From the NCBI GenBank assembly GCA_907165135.1, contig OU015567.1, positions 13,831,001 to 13,895,000 of the forward strand: 64,000 nucleotides of DNA. Direction: 5' to 3'. Source of the stretch: Oikopleura dioica (taxonomy: Eukaryota; Chordata; Appendicularia; Copelata; Oikopleuridae). Made by a program: the position numbers and the translations under genes. Each line of letters begins with the position of its first letter. Positions within the stretch are counted from its first letter, which is position 1. Below are positions 1-13,577 of this stretch, one piece after another. The notes under the pieces were generated by a model. It saw nothing but the letters and a program-made list of their open reading frames with translations, ran no database searches and had not been told where the DNA came from.

Positions 1-967
1 CCATCTCGTAGCATGAAGTTATCAGCTCAACAGTGTACTCCTCAATTTTTTCCTGCTGCTCTTTGTACGAGCTCTGCAGTTCTGATAAAGTGATGTACTT
101 TTCGGTGACCAAGCGGCAGTTGTGAATGAGAAATGCAATGCCAAGTTCAACCCCAAGAACTGTTCCTAGATTTTCTCCTGCATCTTCTTCAGAACACCTG
201 GCGTCTTTTGAAACGCTCTCTTGCTCCTTCACGTGATCTCGGATTGTATCTACAAGCTCCCATCGGTTAAAAAGGCAGCTCCACATCGCCAGCTCGCGCA
301 CGACAAATGCTCTGCCGCATTTTTCTTCAGGAGGATCTTCCTCTTCTCTTTCTTCGTTCTCTCCTTCTCGAAAGGCCTTTTCCTCAGCTTTCCAGTTTTC
401 GGGAAGGATCCATTCCATGTCCATAATCGGCTTGTCAGGAGCTCTAACCCATTCTTGACGTCTGGTCTCAAAAAAGGAATTGTCCGAAAGAAGCTTTTCA
501 TCGAAAATGTTTAACAATTCGACAAAAATAGAAAGATTTGGTGTATTTGGCGCAGCTTGCGGTGGAGCTAAAATGAATTATTGAAGAAGGTATTTCAGTT
601 ATTTGAGCTAGTCAGCGGAATTAATATTCTAAATTACCTTCAACATCTTTTTTGACTTTCTTTTGGCGATTATTTTGTCTTATGGCATCATCTATTTTAT
701 CATTGAGTAATTTCTCGAACAATGTTCTCTGGTAATTAAAAGTATAGAGCTCGAATAGTAACCTCGGTGTTACTTTTTTTGGATTCTCTAGTAGGTCCTC
801 CATTTCGTATTCGAAAAAAACAAGGGGAGAGAGGAATGAGACCTTTTCTCGATCTGTGAGATTAAATGGGAAAGGTTGTCTGCAATCGTAAAATTTAGTT
901 AACGCTTCGGAAAAGTCGTAAATTGCTTTTGCGTTGTTTGTGGCAGTATCTTCAAGAAAAGAGTGTT
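1..967 (-). CDS. Incomplete gene, weak TRPM-channel-like cytoplasmic region
   Basis: Two exons join in phase across a short intron (637-568): about 967-638, then 567 to the window edge, continuing beyond position 1. The upstream exon starts after a good acceptor (CTATCAG, ends 968). A methionine codon at 1045-1043 could be the start only through a poor donor (GTGGAT), so the 5' end is unresolved. The predicted protein is helix-rich and acidic; the segment RELAMWSCLFNRWEL followed about 70 residues later by EEYTVELITSCYEM recalls the pre-channel region of TRPM channels (a WA-x-L-x-x-R stretch, then LAVELLDxCY). No pore is visible here. A full TRPM would need several hundred more N-terminal residues than there is room for before the tubulin gene, so this is either a shortened relative or a chance likeness. 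Confidence 0.4.
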
Positions 968-1272
968 CTGATAGTAAGAAACAAGTTCTTATTCAAAATA
1001 AATTATCTTTTATGATAACCAGCGTAACCTCTATCCACCCGCCATGTTTATAGCACGATATAAATCTCCATAATCCAGCACTACTTTCAAACCTTTCTCA
1101 GCTTAGCTATAACTCCAACTACACATCAAACCGCAAGAACTACAAAAAAAGAGACAATAGGGAAAATTAATTATATAACCCCCTTTATTGAACTAAAAGA
1201 ACAAGAAAGAACTAGCAGAACAGTAAAGAGGGAACAGAATTAAAAAGGTTTGAAAGGGAGGGGTGAGAGTGT

Positions 1273-3238
<1,966 letters not shown>

Positions 3239-3301
3239 GTTGTTACTTCTTTCTTAGCTTGTAAAGCAATTCAGAATGAAGTGTTTTTCACTTTTCCGGC
3301 G

Positions 3302-3309
3302 CTTTTATA
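3302..3309 (-). promoter_or_regulatory. TATA box of alpha-tubulin
   Basis: TATAAAAG reads on the minus strand about 65 bp before the tubulin ATG, giving an expected start near 3275 and a 5' UTR of about 35 nt. The 600 bp upstream (3320-3900) holds no gene I can support; it contains several TTTTCG/CGAAAA-rich stretches. Confidence 0.7.
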
Positions 3310-3936
3310 CTCCGCGGCGAAAAATCGTTTCTAGAATTTCGCGTTCGAGAGATTTTTGCAAAACTCGAAGCTGAATTTTTCAAACTTCCAAGGCGCGGCA
3401 AAGGACGAAGATGACGAATTTCTTCGAGATTTTTAGCGAATCGGAAAGAGCAAAACGCGGACTATCGGATGGTAGCTAAATAAGACGAATTTGATGAATG
3501 GGTTGTGTTTTATGGACGAAAAAGCCCCAATTTCTCCGGAATTTCGATCATCAGCCGAGGTTGTTGTTGAGATTTGTTTTCATTTCTTGGCTCTAGAATT
3601 CTAGAGATTTCCGGAGAAAATCAACATTTTCGCGCGACTTTTGACTAAATTTGCCCACTTTTTCGTCGAAAATCGCCATTTGCGAGAAATCTCACCGTTA
3701 AAAATTTTTGTGAAAGAGTTTAATGCAAAGAGTTGACTACCGGCAAGGTTTGGCCAAAAAATTTTTCAAATCTATCGGTTGAATTTTTTTCTAGAGCTCT
3801 TTTTGTACTCTTATTTCCGTTTTTGATGAACAATTGTCGATTGGTTCTTTTTCTTTCATGTTTATTCACCTTCATGATGAAATACTCTCTTATTATTTAT
3901 TTATTGATGTATTTTTGAGCTTTTTTTAATCGAAGT

Positions 3937-5345
3937 TTATGCTGATTGTTGAGTCATGGAGACTTGTTGGAAGGTTTGTTGTTGTTGAATCGTTGGAACT
4001 AACGAAGTTCCATTGGGAAAGCTGTTTTCTGCTGGTGGACATTTTGTCAGGGTTGATTCTTGACCGATGATTTGTCCTGGAAGATATTGAGGACCAGGGG
4101 GAGAAGCCTTCTTATGACATGCGTAGATTGAAAGACCCACTAAAAATGTCAACTGAGTGGCCACTATAAGATACCCTACATAGAACAGTTCCGGTTCCAA
4201 CACAGGTAAGCGGCAGAATCCACCAAAATGGATGTTCATCAGAACTGACTCCAGAATAAGATGGCTCATCAGTGTTGACTATGTTGCCATTGTCGATCGG
4301 AGTAACTGGCACAACAGGTTTCGTCGTCTTTTTTCGGTCGTACTTGCTGCCGATGGAGTCATTGATGGTGGTGGTGGTGCGGATCGAGAGGTTGTTGTCT
4401 TTTTCTCGGTTGTACTTTCTGCCGCTGGAGTCGTCGATGGTGGTGGTGGTACGGGTCGAGAAGTTGTCGTCTTTTTGTCGCTGGTAGTTGATTCCGGTGA
4501 AGTCGTTGATGGTGGTGCAGGTCGAGAGGTTGTCGTCAAAGAATCAGTTGATTCTGGAAGTCCATTCTGTGGTCGAGACGTGGTTCCCTGTCCATTAAGA
4601 GGATCTACAGTAGTATCAATGGTGGTGATTCCGTCGATGTCGATATTTTCGGTCACGACGGGAGTTTCGATTGTGTCGTTGGGAATACACATTCCACCCA
4701 TCGGCGGTCTTGAAAATGTTTTTTTTTTCTGAGTTTTATTTTTATATTAAAGTTCATGTAAGAGGGTAAGTATTCGGCTTGACACAATTTTAGGAGTTAA
4801 GAAGATTTGGAGTAAGCTAAACGGAGCAATTTTATTTTCCGGAAATACTCCAAATCGGAGCAAAATTTCAAAGTCGATTTTAATGGTGTTAAGGGCCTCC
4901 CGGCCCTGTCAAACCCCGGCAAAAACGCGCCTCGGGGCCCGGGCTTTCTTTTGAGCTATTCAGATACCCTTAAATATTTCTGCATCACCCTTAAAATCGG
5001 CTTTGAAATTTTGCTCCGATTTGGAGTATTTCCGGAAAATAAAGTTGCTCCTTTTAGCTTACTCCAAATCTTCTCAACTCCTGAAATTGACCATAGGCTA
5101 AGTATTCTATAGATCAATTTAGTCATGAATCAAAGAAGATTTGAGAATAACTTACCTTCCTCCTCTTGGACATTTGACACCATCGACTGCAGTCATATCC
5201 GGTCTAAAAATGAGTTTCATTATTGAAAGAAAAAAGTAGTCCTACGGTAGGACTCCTACCTAGCTCCTCTATCAAGTGCACGTTTACCAGCGAATGTATC
5301 GTCAGCGAACACAACTGCTCCAAAAATCAAATTTGAAATTTTCAT
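3937..5345 (-). CDS. Mucin-like single-pass (type I) membrane protein, frameshifted repeat
   Basis: Four exons: 5345-5260, 5203-5156, 4708-4204, 4163-3937. The product has a short N-terminal hydrophobic signal (MKISNLIFGAVVFA), a small Cys-containing stretch, a Thr/Ser/Pro-rich region with three repeats around (T/S)TxKKTTTSRP, then a transmembrane helix formed across the last intron (WWILPL joined to ATQLTFLVGLSIYACHKK) and a Gln-rich cytoplasmic tail. The last intron is 40 nt. The extracellular part is a probable O-glycosylated stalk; the function is unknown. In the third repeat the run of six A (plus-strand T at about 4329-4334) is one base shorter than the repeat predicts, so the frame breaks just before KPVVPVTPIDNG. 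The gene may be broken in this allele, or the base may be lost in sequencing. Tandem AATAAA signals lie near 3893-3905 (minus). Confidence 0.7.
4774..5096. repeat. Foldback (long-TIR) MITE, copy 1
   Basis: Arms of about 100 bp (AGGAGTTAAGAAGATTTGGAG inward) are near-perfect inverted repeats around a GC-rich core that contains GGGGCCCGGG. The element sits in the second intron of the mucin-like gene. The outermost bases differ between ends (TTCGGCTTGACACAATT on the left, AATTGACCATAGGC on the right). No clear target duplication is seen. Confidence 0.85.
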
Positions 5346-5717
5346 TTTTCTCTTTTTTTTCTTATTTTTAGTTATTCTCAGGGGGACTCGTGTTTTAAAT
5401 AGTTGCTGATTAGGAACCTTGATGTATTTGACCCTAATTTGCTAATCAGACTTTTTTATAATATCAACTGCAAGGAGGAAGCAATAAAATATTACCGGTA
5501 ATACCGCACTTTGAGAATCAAAATCTTAGTTGCCCTCTTAGTTGCTCTTTTTATTGCCGTGTTCATCATCAATAAGATACTGAATTGTTAAAACATGCTG
5601 TCAACTCTGTTTAATTTATTCAAATAATATATTTTTCTACATGCAGCATGTAAGATGCGTGTACATGTATATAGTTAAATTGATGATGATCGATTCAGCA
5701 GGGAAACAAGAAAATCA

Positions 5718-6043
5718 AGGCTATGGTCAATTTTAGGAGTTAAGAAGATTTGGAGTAAGCTAAAAGGAGCAACTTTATTTTCCGGAGATACTCCAAATTG
5801 GAGCAAAATTTCAACGCCGATTTTAAGGGTGTTAAGGGCCTCCCGGCCCTGTCAAACCCCGGCAAAAACGCGCCTCGGGGCCCGGGCTTTCTTTTGAGCT
5901 ATTCAGATACCCTTAAATATTTCTGCAACACCCTTAAAATCGGCTTTGAAATTTGGCTCCGATTTGGAGTATCTCCGGAAAATAAAGTTGCTCCTTTTAG
6001 CTTACTCCAAATCTTCTTAACTCCAAAAATTGTGTCGAGCCGA
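5718..6043. repeat. Foldback (long-TIR) MITE, copy 2
   Basis: Same family as the copy at 4774-5096, with about 95% identical arms and core. It lies between the mucin-like gene promoter and the 3' end of the four-TM gene, ending only 4 bp from that gene's stop codon. Both arms carry AATAAA on one strand or the other, so the element may supply the 3' end signal of the four-TM gene (inference). Confidence 0.85.
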
Positions 6044-6046
6044 AAA

Positions 6047-6849
6047 TCAAACTGCTTCTTCTTTAGTTTCGTCTTCTTGAGCGTCAGTTGGCTCCTGAAG
6101 AGTATCCTTTTCGACGAAGTTTTCCTCAATCCATTTGGCGTCGTTTTTGTTCCAGGCGCAGCAGGTCTAAAATCATCGAAATATCGCTTCACAAAAGAAG
6201 CAATACCTGCATGATCAATGTAACGAGAACTAGAAAGAAAAGGGCGATATTGAAAATAAAATTGATGACTCTAAAAGGGTCGACATATCCAATGGATCCG
6301 GCAATTATTGCAAGTAAATCGAGTCCAATATTTCCAAGAAGAGCGAAAATGAACACGAGGGACTAATTTAGTAGTTAAAGTATCCCTCAACAATATTTTC
6401 AATCAAAACCGTCATGCTGAACAGCGCCTTTTTCACTGCCATATCCGGGCCTTCCTGGTTTTGAGAAGTGTAAATGCTCGTTCCGAATCCAGCAGCGATC
6501 ATTCCAATGACGACACCACCAGTGTTGTACAACAAAAAAGACTTCTTAGTGGTGCCAAGCAGGCCAAGACCATCGACCGCGAGAATTCCCTCAATGATGG
6601 TCAAAAGAAGGAGAACTAAATATGTTTTCATCAAACTCAGATAGAAGATTAACCTGAAAGAAGAACCCATTGAGAAATAATAATCCCTCGAAAGTGAGGA
6701 ACTGTTATCTCGCCGACACAGCCCCAAACAGCTGGGAAAAATTTCTTAAAGAATTTATTGATGTTTCTTCTTTCTATTCTCTCAAATTTTAGAACTATTA
6801 GTACCTTTTTAGCGGTCTTCAATTTATCGACAACATCATTGAAAATCAT
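6047..6849 (-). CDS. Four-transmembrane protein of unknown function
   Basis: Five exons: 6849-6805, 6731-6712 (20 nt), 6653-6410, 6362-6207, 6166-6047. The protein is about 195 residues with four hydrophobic helices (around LIFYLSLMKTYLVLLLLTII; VVIGMIAAGFG; SLVFIFALLGNIGLDLLAIIAG; FNIALFFLVLVTLIM) and a charged acidic C-terminus ending QEDETKEEAV. The topology resembles MARVEL/tetraspan proteins, but I see no diagnostic motif. The intron at 6409-6363 is exactly 47 nt. The intron at 6711-6654 appears to be GA-AG; a GT donor 6 nt upstream (GTCGGC) is the alternative and also keeps frame. The gene is divergent from DNAI4, sharing about 370 bp of upstream DNA. Confidence 0.7.
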
Positions 6850-7217
6850 TTTTCTTTTTGAAAATTTCAGATTGAACGAAGTATGATTTGCTTGTGCTCT
6901 TTTTCATTTCCGGTCTCTGAGAGAGTTCATCATCAGTGGCTCTGCATTTAAAATTCAGTGGTTTCTCGTTAGAAAAGTCCCTATTATAAAAATGTGATAA
7001 TGCAACGGCTTCGATAAAGCCCGCTGGAAATAAAAACGATGTCGGAGTTTTTTCTGTTCTTATTGCAAGAATTCTGAATCAACAGTGTTGCCTAACATAG
7101 GAAAATCATCAGAAAGAAATCATTAAAAAAAGGATGATTTTGTTAAAATTGTTTCTAGAACGCGGAAATGTTTTCGATGAAGTTTTCAATCCGGTCAGAA
7201 GTTAGAAAAGGAGCGCC

Positions 7218-9992
7218 ATGGTCACGAAAAATCTCCGAAATGCGAAGTTCGAAGAAAAGAAAAAGTCAACTCGCAGGCGGAGTATTATGAGCAGCGATTA
7301 CTCCGGCAACGTTCCGACCAACTTATCCGAATCTTACTCTGGGCAATCGGTAAGTCGCAAAATCAATTTTTAGATGTAAAATGATAAGAGGGTTATATAA
7401 AGAGCTGGATGCAAAGAAATCATATTCTTAATACCTTTTTAGTTGGATTTGGAATGCAAACGGAGTAACGCGAATATCAAGCCGATCATCGACCATGGCA
7501 AAAATCTGACCCCAAAGGACCTCTACACTGGCAAAGCGCACACAAAGCACGGCGCAGTAAAACTGACCGACCTCGACCACGCCAAAGATAACGACTTCAA
7601 AAGTATGACTTCGGTCTTCAACGGGCCCAACTCTCGTATCTCTGCCAATAGCATCGGCGGCGGGAGCAGCATCTTCGGAAGATCGCTGCTCGACAGTAGT
7701 ATGCGCCGTATGTCTGTAACAAATAAAAGGTAAGCCTTCATTCCCCCCTCTTCTGTCCACAACCCTTTTTTAGTCTTATGTCCTTGGGATCTCCATCAAC
7801 GCTAATTTCCAACGCCAGTTTGCTGTCTTCCTTCCATTCCGATAATCTCACGCCGACGAATTCCCAGCACTCAAATCTCAGCAGTTTACAATCTTCAACC
7901 ATCAGCTTACTAAACAAGAAAGAAACTCCTAAATTGTCCGAAGAGGAGCTCAAAAAGGTAAATTCTCGATGAAAATCATTGTCCTTTTAAACTTTTAGAA
8001 TATCGAATACAACTTGACGGAAACAGACACAGAAATCATTTTCAAAGTAATCGGCACTGCTGTTGAAGAAAACGAGAACCTGGAGCAGGTGAAAGAGCAA
8101 AACGATAGATACGACAAAATCCTGAAAGAAGCTGGGCCGGGTAACGAAAAGTACGTGGCACGGGCGATGCTGACGTTTAACAATGCGCTCAAGCACAAAG
8201 AAGCTGAGACAGATAAAATTGACAGGATCGACACGGCAAATCAAGTTTCCAACTCAGCAATATGGGACGCATTTGTAAGTAAAACACTTGCTTTCCCAAT
8301 AAATTTTTGTTTCAGAATTCACAAACAGAAGAAGATGACTTTTTCAAAGAAGAAGAGCCGGAGCTGGTTCCTCAAGCACAAGTCCCAGCGGATCAGGCAA
8401 CATCGAATACATCGTCGACTACTTCTGAGAGCTCGGGAAGCTTCAACCTCTCATCAACAGGAAATCTCGTTCAGCGCCGACCAAAGATTGTCGATAAACA
8501 CGATATCAAGATACGACATGACGGTAAGCCCAGTTTTCGAAAAAAATTCTAATATTTTTCTAGCAATTTTGAACTCGCCAAATCTCTTCTCAAAATTACT
8601 GCTGATGGAGCGCGTAATCTCGCAGAACATCCACCAGAGCCAGCTAAGCCGCTACCGTTCGCTAGTGCCCCTCGATCAGAACGGCAACCGAACGTACGAT
8701 GAGTCGGATATGACTGACTTTGATCACGGGCTGATCAGGCTGTGGTCATTTAAGGATGCGCAATTGAAGGGCTTCAACGTCAATTCCATCGCCTTCAACA
8801 GGGTCAATCCGGATATTGTCGCTGTTGGTTATGGTCACAGCCAGAGAGCAAAGGTAAGTTTTATTTTTGACAAAGATTGTTGAATAATATTCTTTATTTA
8901 GGGAGCATCAAAGAGTCCTGGTCTCGTGTGCGTCTGGTCGATGAGAAACTTGCAATACCCAGAGCGCATCTTCCACCTTCAAGATAGCGTCACGGCCGTT
9001 GATTTCAGCTCTGCAAGTCCGAATCTGCTCGCTGTCGGTCTTGCCAACGGAACCATTCTGATTTACAATATTACAAGGAACAAGGATGAGCCAATTGTCG
9101 ACTCGGTTGATAGTGAATCTAAACATTTAGGTAAGATTTATTTTTGACTTTTTTCTGAATGATTTTTAAAGGCGTCGTTTGGTCGTTGAAATGGACCGAA
9201 AGAGAGCGCGGAACCGAGGAGAAAAAAGAAGTGTTGATTTCGACCTCGTCCGACGGAACAGTAGTTCAGTGGACGATCCGCAAGGGCTTCGAGAGTATCA
9301 TTCTCATCAAAGTCAAGCGCACCTCCTCGAATAAGAAGCTCAAAAAGGATCGCAAAACGGAGAATGCTGTCATCTCGCAGCTCTCACCGGCTACCTCTTT
9401 CAACTTCCATCCAACTGACGGCAACACGTAAGTTCCATTTTCTTTATATTTTCCTTAAATTTCACTGTTCAGCTATCTTGTCGGTACGGAAGAAGGTCTG
9501 ATCCACCGATGCAGCTGCAGCTACAACGAGCAAACGCTGGACAGCTACACTGGCCACCGGGGCCAAGTCTACGGCGTCCAGTGGCATCCGACGATTCCGA
9601 ATATTTTCATCTCCTGTTCCGAAGATTGGTCGATCCGACTCTGGCACCAGCGTCGCTACGACGAGCCGATCACCTCGATCCAATGCTCTCAAAAGCCCAT
9701 CCGCGCAGTTCAGTGGTCTCCTTATTCGCCCAACATCGCAGCGAGCATTTCCGCCGACGCAATCGACATCTGGGACTTGAGCATTTCGACGTTGGATCCA
9801 ATCTTCTCGCTGCCCGTCGCATCCGGCCTCTTCCTCACCTGCATTGCTTTCAGCCCGACTTCGAACTCCATCCTCGTTGGCGATTCGGAAGGAAGCGTGG
9901 CAATTTATCAACTCAAGGGATTCAAAAACGCGCCGGAACAAGATCTCATCGATTTCATCCAAAGCGTTGTTGGAAACAAAATTATGTACTAA
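7218..9992 (+). CDS. DNAI4: Axonemal dynein intermediate chain 4 (WDR78)
   Basis: Nine exons (7218-7349, 7443-7729, 7774-7957, 7999-8274, 8316-8523, 8564-8853, 8902-9130, 9172-9427, 9473-9992), all GT-AG with introns of 38-93 nt. The Ser-rich N-terminus is followed by ETDTEIIFKVIGTAV and SAIWDAF, then a WD-repeat domain with the DNAI4 signatures NPDIVAVGYGHSQ, GLVCVWSMRN, NLLAVGLANGTILIYN, GTEEGLIHRCSCSYNEQ and IWDLSISTLDP. It belongs to the inner-arm (f/I1-type) dynein machinery of motile cilia and sperm tails. The start at 7218 is the first ATG of the open exon; AATAAA occurs near 10183. The WDR78 assignment rests on the order and wording of these motifs and is firm. Confidence 0.93.
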
Positions 9993-10535
9993 CACTCATT
10001 TATCTGCAAAAACAACAAATATATCTATCTATTTTTTACTTCAAAAGAAAGGATGCTGGGGACACTTATTTCCAGACGTGACTTGCTCTCCTTTGTTTCG
10101 GTTATTTCAATCAAAATGTCAATGTATAAATAAGGGTTTGAATCTGTTTGGGCCTTCCGAAAATTGCATAGCCATGAAAATTAAAAATAAATCGAAGAAA
10201 TGAGTAGATTGACAATAAATGGGCGAAGAATTATAAATCTTTTTGCTGGAATATTTTTGATAATTAACAAAACTAATAAAATCAACTTCTTTAATGGAAA
10301 TATTATATTTTTATTTTCTTTGGTTCATTCCTTTTGAGTTCATCTGTCATATTTCCTTAAAAATGCAAAACAAAATTCCCCCGAAAAATCAACACACTTC
10401 AAAATCTAAACGACTCGAACTGATATTATAAAAATTAAAAAACCGCCGCAGAGAATTTTGAAAAGGTTAGCCAAATTTCTTTCTGGGACTCTTTCTGTTA
10501 AAAAAGAGAAATAAAAAAATAACTATTCAGAAAAA

Positions 10536-12210
10536 ATGCCGCAGAAGAGCATTCTCACATTTATCATGAAATTTTTTCTTGTTGTTGCAGGAGTCTGGAT
10601 TTTGCACGGGCTTGTGAAACTCACGACAAATGTCCAAGTTGAAGTTGATTTTGGAAATTTCAGCCGAATGGCTATAACAGGAAAGGGAAAGGAGCGAGAT
10701 GAGGAGAGAAAGAAAGTCGTCTTGCTTTTAACCAGGGTCCGATAATTTGAGCTCACGATAAAACTCATTTTTGGCTGAGTTCTCGATTTTCTCAAATTGA
10801 GAACTCAGTTCGACTTGAGAAATCATTTGGAGATTTTCTGAGATTTTGCTTGAGAGCAGGGAAATCTCATGAGTTTTCAAAAACTCCATTTTAGCGAGCG
10901 CGCGGATTGGCCCGCCGGTTCGCCCGGCGGCGAGTCGGCGCAGCCACAGCATATCGTAGGCGCGTTGCGTAAGGCTGCGCACGTACTAAAATCGTCCACC
11001 CCGCCTTGACTGGCTCGTGGATCGCGAGCGCCACCACAAAATTTGATTTCTCATGCGAGCTCTCATCTCTGAGTTTCTGAAAACTCCAATTTAAAAACTG
11101 AGTTCTCAAGCTTTGTTTCGTGGAGTTTTAGCGTGAGCTCAAATTATCGGACCCTGCTTTTAACTGATTATCGAACTGGCTCAACTTTATCGGTAACCGA
11201 ATTAGTAGAGGCGGAAATCAACTCATATTTTGAAGGGCGAGGTTTTCAACAGACACGAAGACGCATTTTACATGTTTGAGCCTGATCACGTGGTTCTGTG
11301 GAACTCGACAACGCAGGTAAAAAATATTAAAAAGATAATATATTTACATAATTTTCGTCTTAGGTTGACTGGCTGATGGACTACTTCCGCTGCAATTTTG
11401 CGAGCTTGAGCGAGTCGAAGATTGAAAACACATTGGTCGACTGGAGTTCTCACCGCGATTTCGTTTTCGCGTTCAAAAGTGCTCGTCTCTGCAAGCCACC
11501 TTTTTGCTGGGCGGACTTTTCAAATGATCCGGTAAAATGCACGAAATGTCCAAAGGTGGATATTTCGATGGCACGCTCAGCGTGTGAAAGACACACACCG
11601 GTGATCAAGACAGTGAGGACCAAAGACATGAAGAAACTAAAATATGCGTTTTCGAAGACGCAGAATAAACTCGATCCACGAATCGTCATCAACGTGCGAG
11701 ACCCACGAGCTGTTCTCAACTCGAGAAAGCGTCTTGAAGAACAGGCTAAGAGTTGCGAATTTTGAGACAAAGGACACATAAGCTCACATCAGGTAAAAAA
11801 ACAAAATTTGCAACCGTGAACAGACCCCAGTCACCTTGGAGAGCATCAAGAAGTATTGCGAATATAAAGTAGAACAGAAAAAGATGGTTGAAGATGACCA
11901 CTGGTTTGGCAAGAGGACAACATACATACGATACGAAGATCTGGCACTTTATCCGGTGGTAGAAGCAACGAGACTTTACGATTTCACTGGTTTCGCACAA
12001 TCTTCAAGTGCAAAGAAAATCATGGTGCAACTTACTCACACGACTAACAGCCACAACAGTGAAGCCTATGGCACTGTCAGGAACGCTACAGAAACCGTCG
12101 AAGCCTGGCGAAATAATTTAAGCGAGGAAGACATTTTGCTGATAAAGAAAATTGAAGATGTCTGTTCAGAAATGATGCGAATTTTCAAATATGAACCAAT
12201 AAAAGCTTAA
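10536..12210 (+). pseudogene. Golgi-type carbohydrate sulfotransferase, disrupted
   Basis: Coding blocks 10536-10732, 11165-11192, 11236-11316, 11364-11792 and 11824-12210. The product would be a type II membrane sulfotransferase (N-terminal anchor ILTFIMKFFLVVAGVWILHG) using PAPS to sulfate glycans. The 5'-phosphosulfate motif is split: KKVVLLLT, then a 424-bp element, then DYRTGSTLS; after a 43-nt intron comes GEVFNRHEDAFYMFEPDH, the family's usual continuation. The 3'-phosphate motif appears as IVINVRDPRAVLNSR. A second lesion is an in-frame TGA at 11763-11765 after AKSCEF; downstream codons stay open to TAA at 12210. No splice sites could remove the insertion cleanly. Two independent lesions argue for a null allele or pseudogene. 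A related, apparently intact gene is at 35856-37913. Confidence 0.8.
10733..11156. mobile_element. Non-autonomous hAT-type MITE in the sulfotransferase exon
   Basis: Terminal inverted repeats CAGGGTCCGATAATTTGAGC are flanked by a perfect 8-bp target duplication CTTTTAAC (10725-10732 and 11157-11164). The 8-bp duplication and CAGGG end are typical of hAT elements. The 424-bp interior has inverted subterminal stretches of GAGTTCTC/GAGAACTC and a GC-rich centre (about 10895-11040). No transposase is encoded. Confidence 0.92.
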
Positions 12211-13577
12211 ATTCAATCAAAACCATGTTCTTTATTAAACAAGTTAAATCAATCACAGAAAACAAAAATTTCTTAGATGTGCTCTTTCACATCTTTTAGT
12301 GGGTATTGACTTGTAAGAAGATGATCGTAGTATAGAATTGTTCCAGCGAGCGTTAAAAAAGCAATGATAAATGTAAACTGGTCGATTTTCCGCACAACTT
12401 CTTTTCGGAGATTTTTTAGGTTTTCTTCTTTTTCCGTTTCATCGTACTTTCGCTTATAAAAATTATTGACTCAAGATTTGATAAATGCTTTGAAAACCTG
12501 CAGCTGTTTCCGTAAGCGACTGACTTGAAATGTCAGTCTCGTAATTTTGCAGTTGACCTCGCTTGCTTTCAGCCCAGACATACTGTCAGCCATAAAACTG
12601 TGCGTCTCTTGCGAATCGTACAAACACCCTCTTCGGCCATCGTCGATATTTGAGAAGGTCTTGAAACTTTTCATCTTGCTGGAAAAAATTCCAGTGAAAA
12701 TGTTTCGAAATCTAGGGTAGATATTCGCGACAAAGAGCATCTTTTTGGGTTCCATCAATAAAATTTTTGATTGGTCGGTAGGCTAAATAGAACCTTCTGA
12801 TTGGCTTAAAACTAGATGGAACCAAAACCCACGCGGGGACAGTTTTTTCTGAAGAATGAAGCTCCTCTGTCACGATAGTTGTTTCTATAAATGCAGCGAT
12901 ACAAACACTAGAGAATACATTCATCGATACAGTATAAATCCACTTACAAATTAATGTAGAAAATGATATCAAGCAAAAGAGGAGTGTTAGCCAGGGTGTC
13001 AAATCGCGGGGGATTTTGAAGGGATCGCGCGCCACAGCGCCGTTTCGATCCCACGGTGTAAGGGATCGCCTCGCAGCGAGAGGCAACGAGAAGGGAGCGC
13101 TCACATAAACAAAGGGATCGCGCCGATCCCTTCGCGCGTGGGATATCCCTTCGCGCAAGGGATCTTAAAATTCCGAAAACGAGCGACCTTGTAAAAATTC
13201 AATAACAATCAATTTTTAATGCAAAAAAAGATCAACATATAATAATCCTTACTTTTTTAACGAAAATACTAAGAAAAATTATGCCATAATTAATCCGACT
13301 TTGGGTTATTCAATGAAAAAAATAATATTATTCATGTAAAAATTCACCATGATTCTGACTTCATCACAGCTGGTTGGTACCTCGAGTCTTTTCACGTCTT
13401 TTCTGTGATTTCATCTCCAGCTGCTTGGAAATAAACCCTTCATATCTGATTCTCGCAGCGGGGTGTTACTCAGATACTTTACTAATGATCGGAAATCAGT
13501 CCATCTGCAGAAGGACGCCATCTTTCCAGATGTACTGTCAATATAAAGTCCGTCAAAAATGAAATTTTTTCGTAAAT

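Noticed and set aside
12712-13158. 148-residue minus-strand ORF crossing the left end of the hAT element
   Set aside because: It is a fusion of transposon end sequence with receptor exon and intron; the real exon is spliced and in another frame beyond the TM3 segment.
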